NCBI RefSeq assembly: GCF_018812025.1
Contig: NC_063065.1
Span: 30,430,288 to 30,494,287 of the forward strand
DNA from: Megalobrama amblycephala
Lineage: Eukaryota; Chordata; Actinopteri; Cypriniformes; Xenocyprididae
DNA: 64,000 nt
Direction: 5' to 3'
The stretch's first letter is position 1. Each line of letters begins with the position of its first letter. Positions 13,401-22,082 of this stretch are shown here, one piece after another. A program made the translations under genes and the position numbers. Under the pieces are notes generated by a model. The model was not told the DNA's origin. It saw only the letters and a program-made list of their open reading frames with translations, and ran no database searches.

Positions 13401-16400
13401 AGAATTTCCTCCTCAGGGGAATTCACCAGGAAGGGGCTGTCGTGAGGTGCATGAGCTCTGAACCAAGTCCGGTTGGGCCAATACAGAGCAACCATCAAGA
13501 CTTTTTCTTCGTCCTCCCTGACCTTGTACAATGTTTGTGCAATCAGGATCAGTGGGGGAAAATGCATACTTGCAAAGGCCCCAGGGCCAGCTGTGTGCCA
13601 GTCTGTGCTGAGGGGGGCCTTAGTCAGGAAATACCAGGCAATGGGAGGATTCCTGGAAAGCAAACAGGTCTACCTGCGCTTTGCAGAATAGACTCCAGAT
13701 CAGCTGAACTGACCTCCACTCCACCTGAAGCATTACTCATTGCAAGAGTGTGTCCAGTGTGCGATTGAGTTCACCTGTGATGTGAATGGGCCACAATAAC
13801 ATGGCTGACTCCTGAGGAGGAGATGGTGGGAAAGTTGTGACATGCGTCATGAGCATAAACTGATTTGACTGCCAACATGTTGTCCATCTGGACCAACACA
13901 TGCTTGCCCTGGATCAACAGTTGAAACCTCCGCAGAATCAGCAATATTGCTAGCAATTTGAGGCAGTTGATGTGTCACTGGAGCCTGATCCTGCATGCTC
14001 ATTGCACACAAAACCCCAGCCAGTCAATCTTATGTGACCATAGCATGTCTGGACACTTGTTCTAGGGAAACCCCAGGTCTGAATAAGTGATGACAGATCA
14101 TTGTGATGTGTGCGGCTGCGCCATGCCCATCTCGGGACTTGAGACTGTAGCCAATGCTAAAGTGGTCTCATATGCATCATCTGATGCCATATGCACCATA
14201 TGATGCCATATGCCCCAAGAGCCTCTGAAACTGTTTCAGTGTAACTGCTGTTTTTACCTTGAATGTCTTCAGGGAGTTCAGCATCGACTGAAATTTTTTA
14301 TTTATTTATTTATTTATTTATGCATTTGGCAGACGCTTTTATCCAAAGTGACTTACATTGCATTATACTATACATTTGTATCTTAGTATGTGCAATCCCT
14401 GGGATCGAACCCATGACCTTGGCATTGTTAGTGCCATGCTCTAACCACTGAGCTACAGGAAAGCTACATGAAGCTGTGAGCTACATGAAACTTTCATAAA
14501 GATGTGAGGTGAAAGGAACAGGCCAAAAAGGAGGAAAGGGGGGACCTTGTACTGGTATGCATGACCCTCAAAAGTGAACTGAAAAAGGCAAAATCGAGAC
14601 ATGGAAGTACACATCCTTCATGTCTGAGTGCACTGAACCAATCCTGTTGCCGAATGCATGTCAGAATGTGCTTTTCTGTTAACATCTTGAAAAGGAGCTT
14701 GTGTAGGGCCCGGTTCAAAAGTCACAGATCTAAGATTGGATGCAGCCCACCACCTTTATTTGGTATGATGAAGTAAGGGCTGTAGAGACTCTTCTTCATC
14801 TCGGCTGGAGGGCTATTACTACCTTCACCAATAGGACTGCAATTTCAGCATGCAGGACAGGGGTGCCTTTGCCTTCCACAAGGTAAAGAAAACACCACTG
14901 AACCTGGTCAAGCTGAAGTGGAGCGTTGGTCGCCATGTCGGGAATCTGCAAATCCCGGTCCTGTGGTTGTGGATGTACTGGAACACTCATGGACTCATGC
15001 TCATGGATGACAGTCGCCTCCCCTTGACCCAGGCAGCGAGCTTCTATCCCACGTCCATAGCTCCAACACCACGGCCTTGGACAGCCACTGGCAGACTCTG
15101 CTCTTTTGTGCAGCCCGACCTCCTCAGACCCGCAAGCCCCCTCTGCAGCAATTAATTAATGAATTAATTAATTTTTAAAAATTCTTGCAACCCTCAAACT
15201 AGAGTGAGCTTGACAACCCCTCGTAAATCTTTAGTGACCCCCAGATTGGGAACCACTGGTCTTTAGCAAGAAGCCATTCTCTCTCTAATGAATTGCCTCA
15301 TACGATTCAAGGAAGGAGAAAGGGTACAATATCACTCATTTCAGAGTACAGTGTCTTTTTTTCATCATAGATATTTAATAGTTACTTAAACACAATGAAA
15401 ATGAACAAAATTGAGTAATTAATGGGCAACAGACAGTAATGTTATGTATGTGTTACTGCATCTTTCAGGAGATGAACAGCTGTCCTCCTCTGTGTCTTTA
15501 CTCATCACAGTCCTGGACGTCAATGACAATGTGCCTACCCTGTCACAAGACTATCAGCCTTATGTATGTGAGGACACACAGGCAGGAGAGGTAACACACA
15601 AATGCAAAGTTTAAATCATTTTCATAATCGGTCATGACATTATAGAGCTTTTTCTGTCTCTTATGAAAATTACTTGCTCACTCTGTTTAGTTACAATACA
15701 TTTTGTATTCAAAACATACAAAACAAATATATTTACACTATATTGTTAAGTCCATATTATGTATCTAACTAGATGAATTTGTATATAAAAGCAACATTTC
15801 AACAATCCCCAGATATATACATACACAATAGTCAAAGTATGTCCTGTTGTCAAGAATCTAACTGGTTGGGTTTGAACTGTTGATAAATCCATGTACAAGC
15901 ATAGATCATATGCTCTCTGTATGTCTTACTTGAAGCTAATTGAGTTGATCAGTGCCACTGATGCAGATGATCCTGTAGACGGCCATCATTTCTATTTCTC
16001 CATGATCCCAGACAAACACATCAACCCCAACTTCACCATCAGAGACAACCAAGGTATATCACAACATGAGCTTTCTAAGTTTACAATGGCCAGTTTCACA
16101 TATCTTACACCTGCACCACAAACAGTAAGTGGTGCATTTTGTTGCTTATATTAGGAGGAGAGTATTTACACAGCATATGTGATCAGTACAGTGCTAAACA
16201 CCAAGTTTCAAGAACACTTTCATGCTGAACTCAGCAGAAAATGTGTTTGCTAGGCACAGGCATACAAACAGCACTTTCTGCTTATTATATCTGACAGAAT
16301 CTAGACGATTTCAGCAGTATATAGCTACAGTCTGTTTGGATACTGTTTGGATTTACCCATAATCATTTCGCTTATGACTGTTATTTAAGATGAAAAACGT

Positions 16401-18166
16401 AATGTAGTAACTTAGAAATCACTTTATTGTTATTATTATTATTATTTGTATGTAATTGCAGTTCTGTTATGCAGTATAAACACTGTCAGTGTGACATGAG
16501 CCTGTAGTTGCAGTGACGCTGCAGCTTCACTTACACACTGCAGGGTTTTTTTTAGTGAGCAATCAGGTTGGTGAAATTGAACTTACATCTCTGTGTCTGT
16601 GACCAGTGTTCACCGAGCACTGATGACACTAGATTTGAAAATAAGTGCTCTTGTGTGTAAGAGCTGAACATCCGTTACACACAAATAAAATATACATGAA
16701 TATACAAATAAAATAAAATAAAAATATATAATTATTACATTTAAAAATGCTTAAAAATACTAACTATAATTAAAAAAAAAAAAAAGAAAAAGTAATTTAA
16801 TTTTTCTGTAAGTAATTTTTATTTGACTTGGAAAATTTGTCAACAATAAGTGCAACAGTAAAATTAATTTACTTTGGATTAAAATAAAGCATTATAAAAC
16901 ATTGAGGACTTTGCCTCCTCATTTCAGAACAGCACTGCATGCCACAAATCTGCTGAATGTAATGCTTTTTTGTATAATGTACTGTGTTTATATGATTGTA
17001 TCATAATCTGAAACTGTTGCAGATAACACAGCTAGCATTTTGGCACGAAGGAGCACCTTCACCCAACATGATCACACACACTATCATCTTCCGGTGGTGA
17101 TCAGAGACAGCGGTTCTCCCATTCTGTCCAGCACCACCACGCTCACCATCAGGGTGTGTACGTGCCAGCCTACCGGTCACTGTCCATCAGACGGTGTTGA
17201 AGCCCAGGCTCTCTCTCTGGACATCAGCATGCAGATTTTACTTGGCCTGTCTGTTTGTCTCATCACACTTGCAGGTGAGGCAAAATGAGAGGTGGCACTA
17301 TGTAATTAAGAACATCTGATTCAAAGGGGCTCTTTTTAAAATAGTACATATGTAGCCCTGGATAGATTTCTTAATTTCTGTTGAATTGAGAGATACATAT
17401 GTGGTAGAGGTCTGCATGGGCTTTAAACTGAAGCCCGGACCCGGCCCGTACCTGGCCCGTACCCAAGATCGTTTGACCTGACTTGACCCGAACCCGACCA
17501 GTTCTATTACAGTTTACGCCACTGCTTTGTATGACCTACACTTTACCTAACACTAACACTTCTGAGCTATTTATTGGTTGAAATGTCAAGACCATATCGT
17601 AGGCTACAAGGGTTAGAACATTTAAATAGACACATCAAGTGGTAGAAAATGTGAATGATTCAAAGAGACGCACAGAAACGGCAATGTTGACATGCTATCG
17701 CGCTTCATTTCATTCAAATAGTTTGCATTCATTAATTTATCATACTGTACAATGTTTTAAACATTTAAATGCACATCAAATAGTAGAAAATGTGTATGAT
17801 GTATTGTTTCAATTGATAGCAGCCTACTTTTGACAACGAGAGATGAGAGAAGCGCAGCTATTTGATTATTTGATGCTATTTCATTTCCGCTGTGCTCAGT
17901 TCACTTCACACAGATTATTGCATAGTAATTTTAGAGACATATGTAGCCTATAATTTTGTGCTATGCTATCCCCCGGCTCACCTGTTATCCATCAAACACC
18001 AGAGGAGTGACTGATGAATATTTTTTTTCTATTATTCAGTAGAATTTTTTGCTTTTCCTACATCATTTGTCACTGTAACAATAATGGTTTACCTTATCGC
18101 ACTTATAGTTATGGTTTGAGTGCCTTCTGCTGTGTTGTGACCGAAAGAGTGTGGGGGCGCACGCTA

Positions 18167-18247
<81 letters not shown>

Positions 18248-20588
18248 TTTATTAGATCCAAACCCAACACAAACCAGAAGATATTCATGAAACATTGACC
18301 CAAACTCAACATGAAACCCGCAAGTTTCATGTTGCCCCCACCGGGCTCGGGTCAGGTAGCAGACCTCTGATATGTGGTTGCAGTAGTACTGAATCAAAAG
18401 ACTCTCTTTTCTAGCAGAGCTCTTGTGTTATTGAGGGAATATTCTCCAAGCTTCAAGAAGGCAAGTATGACAGGAGTGAACACAGGCCAATCTAATAAAC
18501 TTTCATAATCAATATACTGATATACCAGTGTGACCTTACACTAATATAATAACACTGATGCTTGATCAAGTGTCAAGATGCTAATTACATACTGTATGCA
18601 AATGAGACTGCATATATAATTTGCAGATGTGCAATATTGTGTGTAACATAATGAGCATTCCTCATCAAAGTCAGACAGCCATTATCCTGATCACTGTCTG
18701 AGTTTATCTTGTGATAATGACCAGCTGACTATACATTTTTGATTACTTGTGTTCTGGATTAGTGGTGCATCATTTAATAATACTGCGAGTTACATGCTGT
18801 TATATTTGGCTGAAAAATACAAAAGTATCCTCATGCAAACACCAACCATATGTTTAAAGATGTGCAGTGTACAATGAACTGAACTACTAGCTAGGGTTGC
18901 AAAATGTCCCAAATGATCCTGTATTGGAGGGAACAAAATTTGTATTAAAAAACTGTATTCAATCTATACAGAGGGCAGTTTGTTCCAAATGTTAGTGTCT
19001 TAAAAATTGTAGTGTCTGTAGGAAACTCAGAAATGAAGACCAAGAGATCTCTTCAGCAGAATTCTTGGTAACACTTTATTTTACAGTGCCATAGTTACAC
19101 GTTACTACATGTACTTACTATAGTAATAAGAGTAAATTATGCATAATTACAAGTAACTAACCCTAAACCAAACCCTAACCCTAACTGTAACTCTATAGTA
19201 AGTACATGTAGTTAATTAATATTACTCAGTACTTATTTGAGTAATTACAATGTAACTATGGCACTGTAAAATAAAGTGTAACCGAATTCTTTGAAAATGT
19301 GCTGTTATGCGCTAGAGTTATCAGGTTTAACAAAGGTATTCATGGTATTTTAGGCATTTATTGGACAGTGCCAGTATATTGGTTTTACACCCAGTCATGA
19401 AACAAAGGTGTGAAAATGTATGCCCGAATGTGACCTCAAATAGAGTTAATCTAGACCTAATGAAGCCTTGTGATCTTCAGCATACCTAATCTAGATAAAT
19501 AGTATCACTAAAAGGTTTGAGTCCCACCTGGTCCTAGGAGCAATAGCTTAATAATAGCTGTGTTTCCACTGTCACTTCTGGGGCCAACGACCAATATTTT
19601 TTGGCCCGCTGATTACCTTGGTCCAAAGAGGGCCAACTGGGGCTTGAGGTGTGGTCATAGACAGAGTTTATCTGAGTCAGGAGCAATATTCCCCCTAAGC
19701 CGCATGCGTGCCACACAAAGGACGGACGTGAAATGTGTGGGGAAATCCATTTGATTGTAATCTAAATGAGAAATAATTGCAGAGCTCTGGTCAACCGCTA
19801 TATAGTTAGTGTTGCTATAGAGTTAGGGTTAGCATGCGGATTACAGGTTTCATAGAAAGAAAATGATGTGAGCGTGTGTGAGCGGCAGTCAGCCAAATCA
19901 GACTTATCAGAATACTTTAAGGTTTGCGGACCAAATAGCTCGATACGAGAGGCAACGTTGAATGCAAAGAAAAATTAAAATAAAACTTCATCATGTTTTA
20001 TATAAAAGTGGCTTGATTAAGTGGTGAAAATAACAGATGATGGGCACAGAAAAGTAACAAAACTCAGAGACAATTACAATCACACACCCACCAGTGTAGT
20101 GCGCAAACTCAAAATACCTCAAGTTACACACGTCAGTTTAACTAAATTTGCATGTGTGGGTTTCAGGGATGTTTCGATAACTACAACAAAATTCACGTTC
20201 ACGTTTTTAAAAAATATTTAGCTATTAGATCTGTTTAAATGCTTCAGTTTGTTTTCATATTATACTAACACAATATAACATTAAAACAAATTGAAGCATT
20301 TAAACTGATATATATTATATTATATTTTTGTGCCCCTGATCCGATCCAAGTCACTGAATACTGAGTTTCTGCCAATACATGTCCTGATCTCATACTTGTA
20401 TTTTCTTAGTGCTTAGTGCACACTTCAAGTACATTCAAATTATTAAAATCAGTCCAATGTGTAGGGATGTACAGAGAGTTTCTCAGTGAAAAAAAAAAAA
20501 GAGAGAAAGAGGGAAAAAAATGGCATTATCACTTTGGAGTGATTCCAATATAACTACTACTACAGTAATAATATGTATAGGCCCACAT

Positions 20589-20638
<50 letters not shown>

Positions 20639-22082
20639 GTGTGTGTGTTTAATTTAGCTCACAAAAATTAATCGAAACTCACCTTATATAGGCTACTAGC
20701 AAGCTCTTGTGTGCCATATGAATTCATGTTTTGGGTTGGTATGTAGATCTTCTCTTCTTCTGTTTTGGCAGTTAGCAAACAGAGATGCAGAGAACAGGAT
20801 CGCCTGTGACTGACTGTATTCATCGTCTGACTGTATATTTACACACACTGTATAAAGACATTGGTAGATGTAAACATGGCTGGGTGGTCACAATTATGAA
20901 TATGAGACTGCTGATATTGTTTTTTATATGTACAATAAGCAGAATAATTGCAACATAAAGGGAAAAAAGTGGATTTAAGGAAAGAAAGCACAACTCTCGC
21001 AGTGTCAGATTGCCAGCCTGTCAATCAAGTCCGAAGCAAGACACAACCCACAGCAAAGGATTATGGCAATAACGTCTCAGATAGTCTGATGGCATTTAAA
21101 AATAATAGCAAATAAATTACTTTTGAGTGATTCCTTACAAAAGGGTGAATCAAATATGCTAAACATAGAAGCTTGAACGTGTGTAACGTGTTAGAAAAGA
21201 CCGCATTGGTTCTCGTGCATCACGCACACACATTTGAGCTTCTTCTTTTCCTTTTATTGGCGGTCTCTGGTTCCCACTTGAAGGTGCGTACTGCCACCTA
21301 CTGCTCGACACAGAGAATGACAGCTGATGTAATATAAAGGTTCAGATTTAGGATATCCGATCAGTTCAATATCAATCGATCAGTTAAAAAATGATCCCGA
21401 TCCAGATCCTTGTGATCAGCTCAGGACATCCCTAATTGTAATCCAAAAATCTTGTATATTGTGGCTTTAATACAGTTTTTAATGTTTTAAATTAAGTCTT
21501 GGACCTAAACCTGGTAAGATTTTCTTGATTATATCCAGTTTAAAAAGTCTTCATTTTAAAAGTGTAGTAAAACCATTTCTCTTTCTGGCTTGCCCTGCAG
21601 TGCTGTCCACATTAATGCTAGCTCTGCGAAAATACAAGACATTACAGCAGGAGAAAATGGCAACACAAGAGCTGGAAACAGAGGAGTTCTCTGAGAAAAT
21701 CTTGAGTTTTACAGTCCCAGAGTCCAGCCAAACAGTTCCTCTTCGGCATCCGCGTCTGCGAGAGCGCAAGCTCTGTCGGGAAGAAGTCACCACCAGTATC
21801 CGCATGTCTCTACGTCACTCTCACCTCATTGGACCAGAAGATGGGGTCTTTCAACAGTTTATTATTGATCGGCTGGCTGAGGCAGATGAAGACCCTTATG
21901 TCCCACCCTTTGACTGTCTGCACACATATGCCTTTGAGGGGACGGGGTCAATCACAGGCTCACTGAGCTCACTGGAGTCTGTCACATTTGACCCTTGCCT
22001 GAGTCAAACTCGTGATGCGGGGCCTCATCTCTTGCGGCTCTCACCATGGATGGGAGCAACAGATGACGAGATCTTATTCTGA
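1342..22082 (+). CDS. Type II classical cadherin, 3' portion of gene (9 exons, EC2 to C-terminus)
   Basis: Calcium-dependent homophilic cell-adhesion receptor of the plasma membrane. Exons 1342-1461, 4408-4575, 6752-6939, 7298-7551, 8530-8666, 15469-15590, 15936-16053, 17023-17274 and 21601-22082 join in frame, each with AG/GT borders, giving 612 residues to the stop. The exon lengths (120, 168, 188, 254, 137, 122, 118, 252) are those I know for type II cadherins. Calcium-binding motifs are visible: DADDP, DREARE, DVNDN twice, DRET and NVDEPP. Extracellular repeats 2 to 5 are followed by a hydrophobic segment ([14 protein letters not shown]...) and a basic RKYK stop-transfer sequence. The signal peptide, prodomain and EC1 exons lie left of the window. 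The cytoplasmic tail is unusual: it keeps a beta-catenin core ([19 protein letters not shown]) but lacks the acidic p120 core and the distal end. The paralogue (e.g. CDH24-like or a fish-specific cadherin) cannot be fixed without a tree. Confidence 0.9.
1565..2349. mobile_element. Nonautonomous DNA transposon (MITE), TA-flanked, 785 bp
   Basis: It starts CACTGTAAAAAA and ends TTTTTTACAGTG, with TA on both outer sides. The interior has repeated TTTACCGTTAA/TACAGTAA-like motifs in both orientations, typical of the very common fish MITEs with CACTGTAAAA ends. No transposase is present. It lies in the intron after the first plus-cadherin exon. Confidence 0.65.
2352..4407. other. Intron sequence without recognisable gene
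   Basis: AT-rich plus-cadherin intron. It holds short poly-T and poly-A tracts and a few small open frames without family features. I see no exon or intact mobile element in it. Confidence 0.5.
4408..4575 (+). CDS. Plus cadherin exon: rest of EC2 (168 nt)
   Basis: Acceptor AACACAG before 4408 and donor GTGAGA from 4576. It encodes [20 protein letters not shown], then the interdomain calcium motif DVNDNGPTF. Phase 1 on both sides. Confidence 0.9.
4826..5084. mobile_element. Short inverted-repeat MITE (about 259 bp)
   Basis: The left end CACACTTTAGTTTTAGGGTC is mirrored at the right end by GACACTAAACTAAAGTTTTA. CCAATTCTCACTATTAACTA near the left is mirrored by TAGTTAATAGTAAGAATTGG. The arms are about 40 bp with few mismatches. 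The family is common in fish and noncoding. Confidence 0.6.
5090..6751. other. Intron sequence without recognisable gene
   Basis: AT-rich plus-cadherin intron between the EC2 and EC3 exons. Small open frames here have no family features. Nothing else is identifiable. Confidence 0.45.
6752..6939 (+). CDS. Plus cadherin exon: EC3 first part (188 nt)
   Basis: A pyrimidine-rich acceptor ends at 6751 and donor GTCTTA starts at 6940. It encodes [20 protein letters not shown] and a NYSLED...[14 protein letters not shown] segment typical of EC3. The exon ends on a codon boundary. Confidence 0.89.
7298..7551 (+). CDS. Plus cadherin exon: EC3 end to EC4 start (254 nt)
   Basis: Acceptor TCTGTAG before 7298 and donor GTAATT from 7552. 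It encodes [20 protein letters not shown], the linker [10 protein letters not shown], then EC4 beginning [20 protein letters not shown]. Confidence 0.91.
7552..8529. other. Plus-cadherin intron without recognisable feature
   Basis: 978-bp intron between two cadherin exons. An open frame near 8088-8453 has no recognisable domain, no splice support and no compositional sign of coding. It is treated as noncoding. Confidence 0.4.
8530..8666 (+). CDS. Plus cadherin exon: EC4 second part (137 nt)
   Basis: Acceptor GAACAG before 8530 and donor GTGAGC from 8667. It encodes [20 protein letters not shown], then [26 protein letters not shown] is the calcium-binding motif of EC4. Confidence 0.9.
8770..8895. 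repeat. Fragment of the foldback element family seen at 23114-24051
   Basis: AAACAGTAATACTGTAAAAC, CTGTTTTTAATTG and TTCCTGTGATCAAAGCTGAA reproduce the arm of the large foldback near 23205-23320. It is a partial copy lacking terminal repeats. Confidence 0.55.
9083..10740. mobile_element. Complete Tc1/mariner transposon with 221-bp terminal inverted repeats
   Basis: The element runs CAGTCCCCTCC...GGAGGGGACTG, with the TA target duplication at 9081-9082 and 10741-10742. The inverted repeats 9083-9303 and 10520-10740 appear identical by eye. Each repeat carries two copies of CCAAAAGTATTGGAACA (9092-9108 and 9287-9303, mirrored at 10715-10731 and 10520-10536). This is the IR/DR layout in which transposase binds an outer and an inner direct repeat. 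It lies in the plus-cadherin intron with its transposase antisense to the gene. Confidence 0.92.
9241..10416 (-). CDS. Tc1-like transposase, apparently intact (391 aa)
   Basis: DNA cut-and-paste transposase inserting at TA. An N-terminal paired-like helix-turn-helix region ([30 protein letters not shown]) is followed by the GRPRKTS hook and a second DNA-binding helix set ([11 protein letters not shown]). The catalytic core has D in WTDETK, D in QQDNDPKHS and E in SPDLNPIEH, a DD34E-type triad. There are no stops or frameshifts. The start could be the first ATG or an internal one ([10 protein letters not shown]). The last codons and stop lie inside the left inverted repeat, so the C-terminal end is encoded by TIR sequence. 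Length is somewhat above the usual ~340 residues, mostly from both ends. Confidence 0.9.
   Translation of the reverse strand: MPVQTAFIVRRVTNMKTRELSMGEKQAIVKLREDGKSIRAIAQTLTIASTTIWNVLKKKETTGVLSNRPRMGRPRKTSAVDDRNIVRAVKKDPKTTVSDISNNLKRAGVKVSQSTVCRRLHEQKYRGYTRRCKPLISKKNKKARLEFAKNYRDKPQTFWGKVLWTDETKINLYQSDGKAKVWRKKGSAHDPKHTSSSVKHGGGNVMAWACMASSGTGLLIFIDDVTHDGSSKMNSEVYRNILSANLQKNATKLIGRSFIMQQDNDPKHSAKATKEFIRGKKWKVLDWPSQSPDLNPIEHAFYLLKKRLKGVTPQNKQQLKEAAVEAWKSITKEECKSLVMSMGHRLDAVIASKGFSTKYEVLFTLIYFKLICSNTFGHMRNGWVQTKGYIF
10743..11640. other. Intron sequence with CAA-repeat tract
   Basis: Mostly unassigned AT-rich intron DNA. A short simple repeat of CAA units spans about 11242-11287. No coding signal was found on either strand. 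Confidence 0.5.
12449..12860 (+). repeat. LTR-like repeat fragment (same family as 29385-29881)
   Basis: It begins TGTCATGATCCCTG, has a TATATAAG promoter-like box near 12610, and is followed by the CTGCCTGTTT/TGCCTGTC-rich tract shared with 30640-30860. No second terminus was recognised, so it is probably truncated. It is inserted within the decayed DIRS region. Confidence 0.5.
14290..14462 (-). repeat. tRNA-derived SINE, minus orientation
   Basis: Read on the minus strand it has an A box (TAGCTCAGTGGTTAGAGC), a B box (GGTTCGATCCC), a tail with GGATAAAAGCGTCTGCCAAA, and a TAAA simple-repeat end (14296-14322). The order and spacing are those of a tRNA-related SINE, not a functional tRNA. It replaces about 270 bp of the reverse transcriptase region of the decayed DIRS element. 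Confidence 0.8.
15126..15468. other. End of plus-cadherin intron
   Basis: A short imperfect TTAATTAA repeat (15148-15175) is followed by unassigned AT-rich sequence up to the acceptor at 15468. Confidence 0.4.
15469..15590 (+). CDS. Plus cadherin exon: EC4/EC5 junction (122 nt)
   Basis: Acceptor TCTTTCAG before 15469 and donor GTAACA from 15591. It encodes [20 protein letters not shown], which contains the EC4-EC5 calcium linker. The exon lies 6.8 kb from the previous one because the intron has taken in Tc1, DIRS and SINE insertions. Confidence 0.9.
15936..16053 (+). CDS. Plus cadherin exon: EC5 first part (118 nt)
   Basis: Acceptor TTGAAG before 15936 (a weak polypyrimidine tract) and donor GTATAT from 16054. 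It encodes [20 protein letters not shown], then a [10 protein letters not shown] end, the conserved EC5 form. Confidence 0.87.
16054..17022. other. Plus-cadherin intron without recognisable feature
   Basis: AT-rich, with short TTA and A-rich tracts (16425-16450 and 16690-16790). No exon or mobile element was recognised. Confidence 0.5.
17023..17274 (+). CDS. Plus cadherin exon: EC5 end and first part of membrane segment (252 nt)
   Basis: Acceptor GTTGCAG before 17023 and donor GTGAGG from 17275. It encodes [35 protein letters not shown] and a cysteine cluster [10 protein letters not shown], typical of the membrane-proximal end of EC5. It then gives the hydrophobic run [13 protein letters not shown], which continues in the next exon. 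Confidence 0.9.
17405..18369. mobile_element. Nonautonomous hAT-type element with perfect 8-bp target duplication (965 bp)
   Basis: ATATGTGG at 17397-17404 is repeated exactly at 18370-18377. The element begins TAGAGGTCTGC and ends GCAGACCTCTG, an inverted pair with one mismatch at the outermost base. The subterminal parts are GC-rich (CCCGGACCCGGCCCG / CGGGCTCGGGTC). An 8-bp duplication and AGAGGTCTGC ends are known features of hAT elements. It contains a TA microsatellite at 18171-18244 and no transposase. It lies in the intron before the last plus-cadherin exon. Confidence 0.85.
18171..18244. repeat. (TA)n microsatellite, about 74 bp
   Basis: Uninterrupted TA dinucleotides inside the hAT element. 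Open frames with repeating Tyr-Ile across it are artefacts. Confidence 0.95.
18380..19066. other. Plus-cadherin intron without recognisable feature
   Basis: Unassigned AT-rich sequence. No coding or repeat structure was identified. Confidence 0.45.
19068..19282. mobile_element. Short palindromic MITE (about 214 bp)
   Basis: GGTAACACTTTATTTTACAG at the left mirrors CTGTAAAATAAAGTGTAACC at the right. TGCCATAGTTAC mirrors GTAACTATGGCA, and CATGTACTTACTATAG mirrors CTATAGTAAGTACATG. Nearly the whole element can fold back on itself. A related copy lies at about 28625-28815. Confidence 0.7.
19283..20329. other. Plus-cadherin intron, unassigned
   Basis: No coding signal. A stretch near 19560-19640 (GGCCAACGACCAATA, TTTTTTGGCCCGCTG) resembles the ends of common fish MITEs, but I could not delimit an element. 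Confidence 0.35.
20330..21433. mobile_element. Possible degenerate hAT-like element
   Basis: The right end TAGGGATGTCCTGAGC (minus strand, at 21433) is preceded by GATC-rich subterminal sequence. GATC-rich sequence also occurs near 20335-20400. TAGGGATGT occurs at 20462. I found no target duplication. It contains a CA/TA microsatellite at 20590-20638. Boundaries are uncertain. Confidence 0.35.
20590..20638. repeat. (AC)n(AT)n microsatellite
   Basis: About 17 AC units run directly into about 7 AT units, then GTGTGTGTG. Simple repeat. Confidence 0.95.
21601..22082 (+). CDS. Plus cadherin last exon: membrane segment end and divergent cytoplasmic tail
   Basis: Acceptor CCCTGCAG before 21601; the TGA stop is at 22080-22082. 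After [13 protein letters not shown] the juxtamembrane part reads [20 protein letters not shown], where classical cadherins have a [12 protein letters not shown] acidic p120-catenin site. The beta-catenin part is recognisable ([20 protein letters not shown], then [19 protein letters not shown]). The end is [13 protein letters not shown] instead of a [16 protein letters not shown] sequence. The reading frame is open and follows the expected splice phase, so the divergence is not an obvious frameshift. Confidence 0.88.

Larger units (their letters stand above)
11645..15125 (-). pseudogene. Decayed DIRS-type retrotransposon (tyrosine-recombinase class), minus strand
   Basis: Fragments match the DIRS copy at 58.8-64 kb. 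The recombinase N-terminal part is at 13296-12880 ([20 protein letters not shown], then YLRGTRRLN), RNase H at about 13956-13860 ([10 protein letters not shown]), and reverse transcriptase pieces at 14990-14490 ([25 protein letters not shown]). A terminal-repeat-like block (GTCAGTCACTGTGACATAGT) lies near 11670-11710. Many stops and frameshifts make it dead. The RT part around 14280-14465 is deleted and occupied by a SINE. An unrelated block (about 12010-12880) sits between the terminal-repeat-like block and the recombinase part. It is in the plus-cadherin intron, antisense to the gene. Confidence 0.75.

Noticed and set aside
14400..14460. tRNA gene on the minus strand
   Set aside because: A and B box sequences are present, but the cloverleaf is not complete and the SINE tail follows directly. 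It is a tRNA-derived SINE.
18109..18397. Open frames of repeating Tyr-Ile across TA tracts (also near 23044, 24060 and 45740)
   Set aside because: Translations of (TA)n microsatellites without coding evidence.
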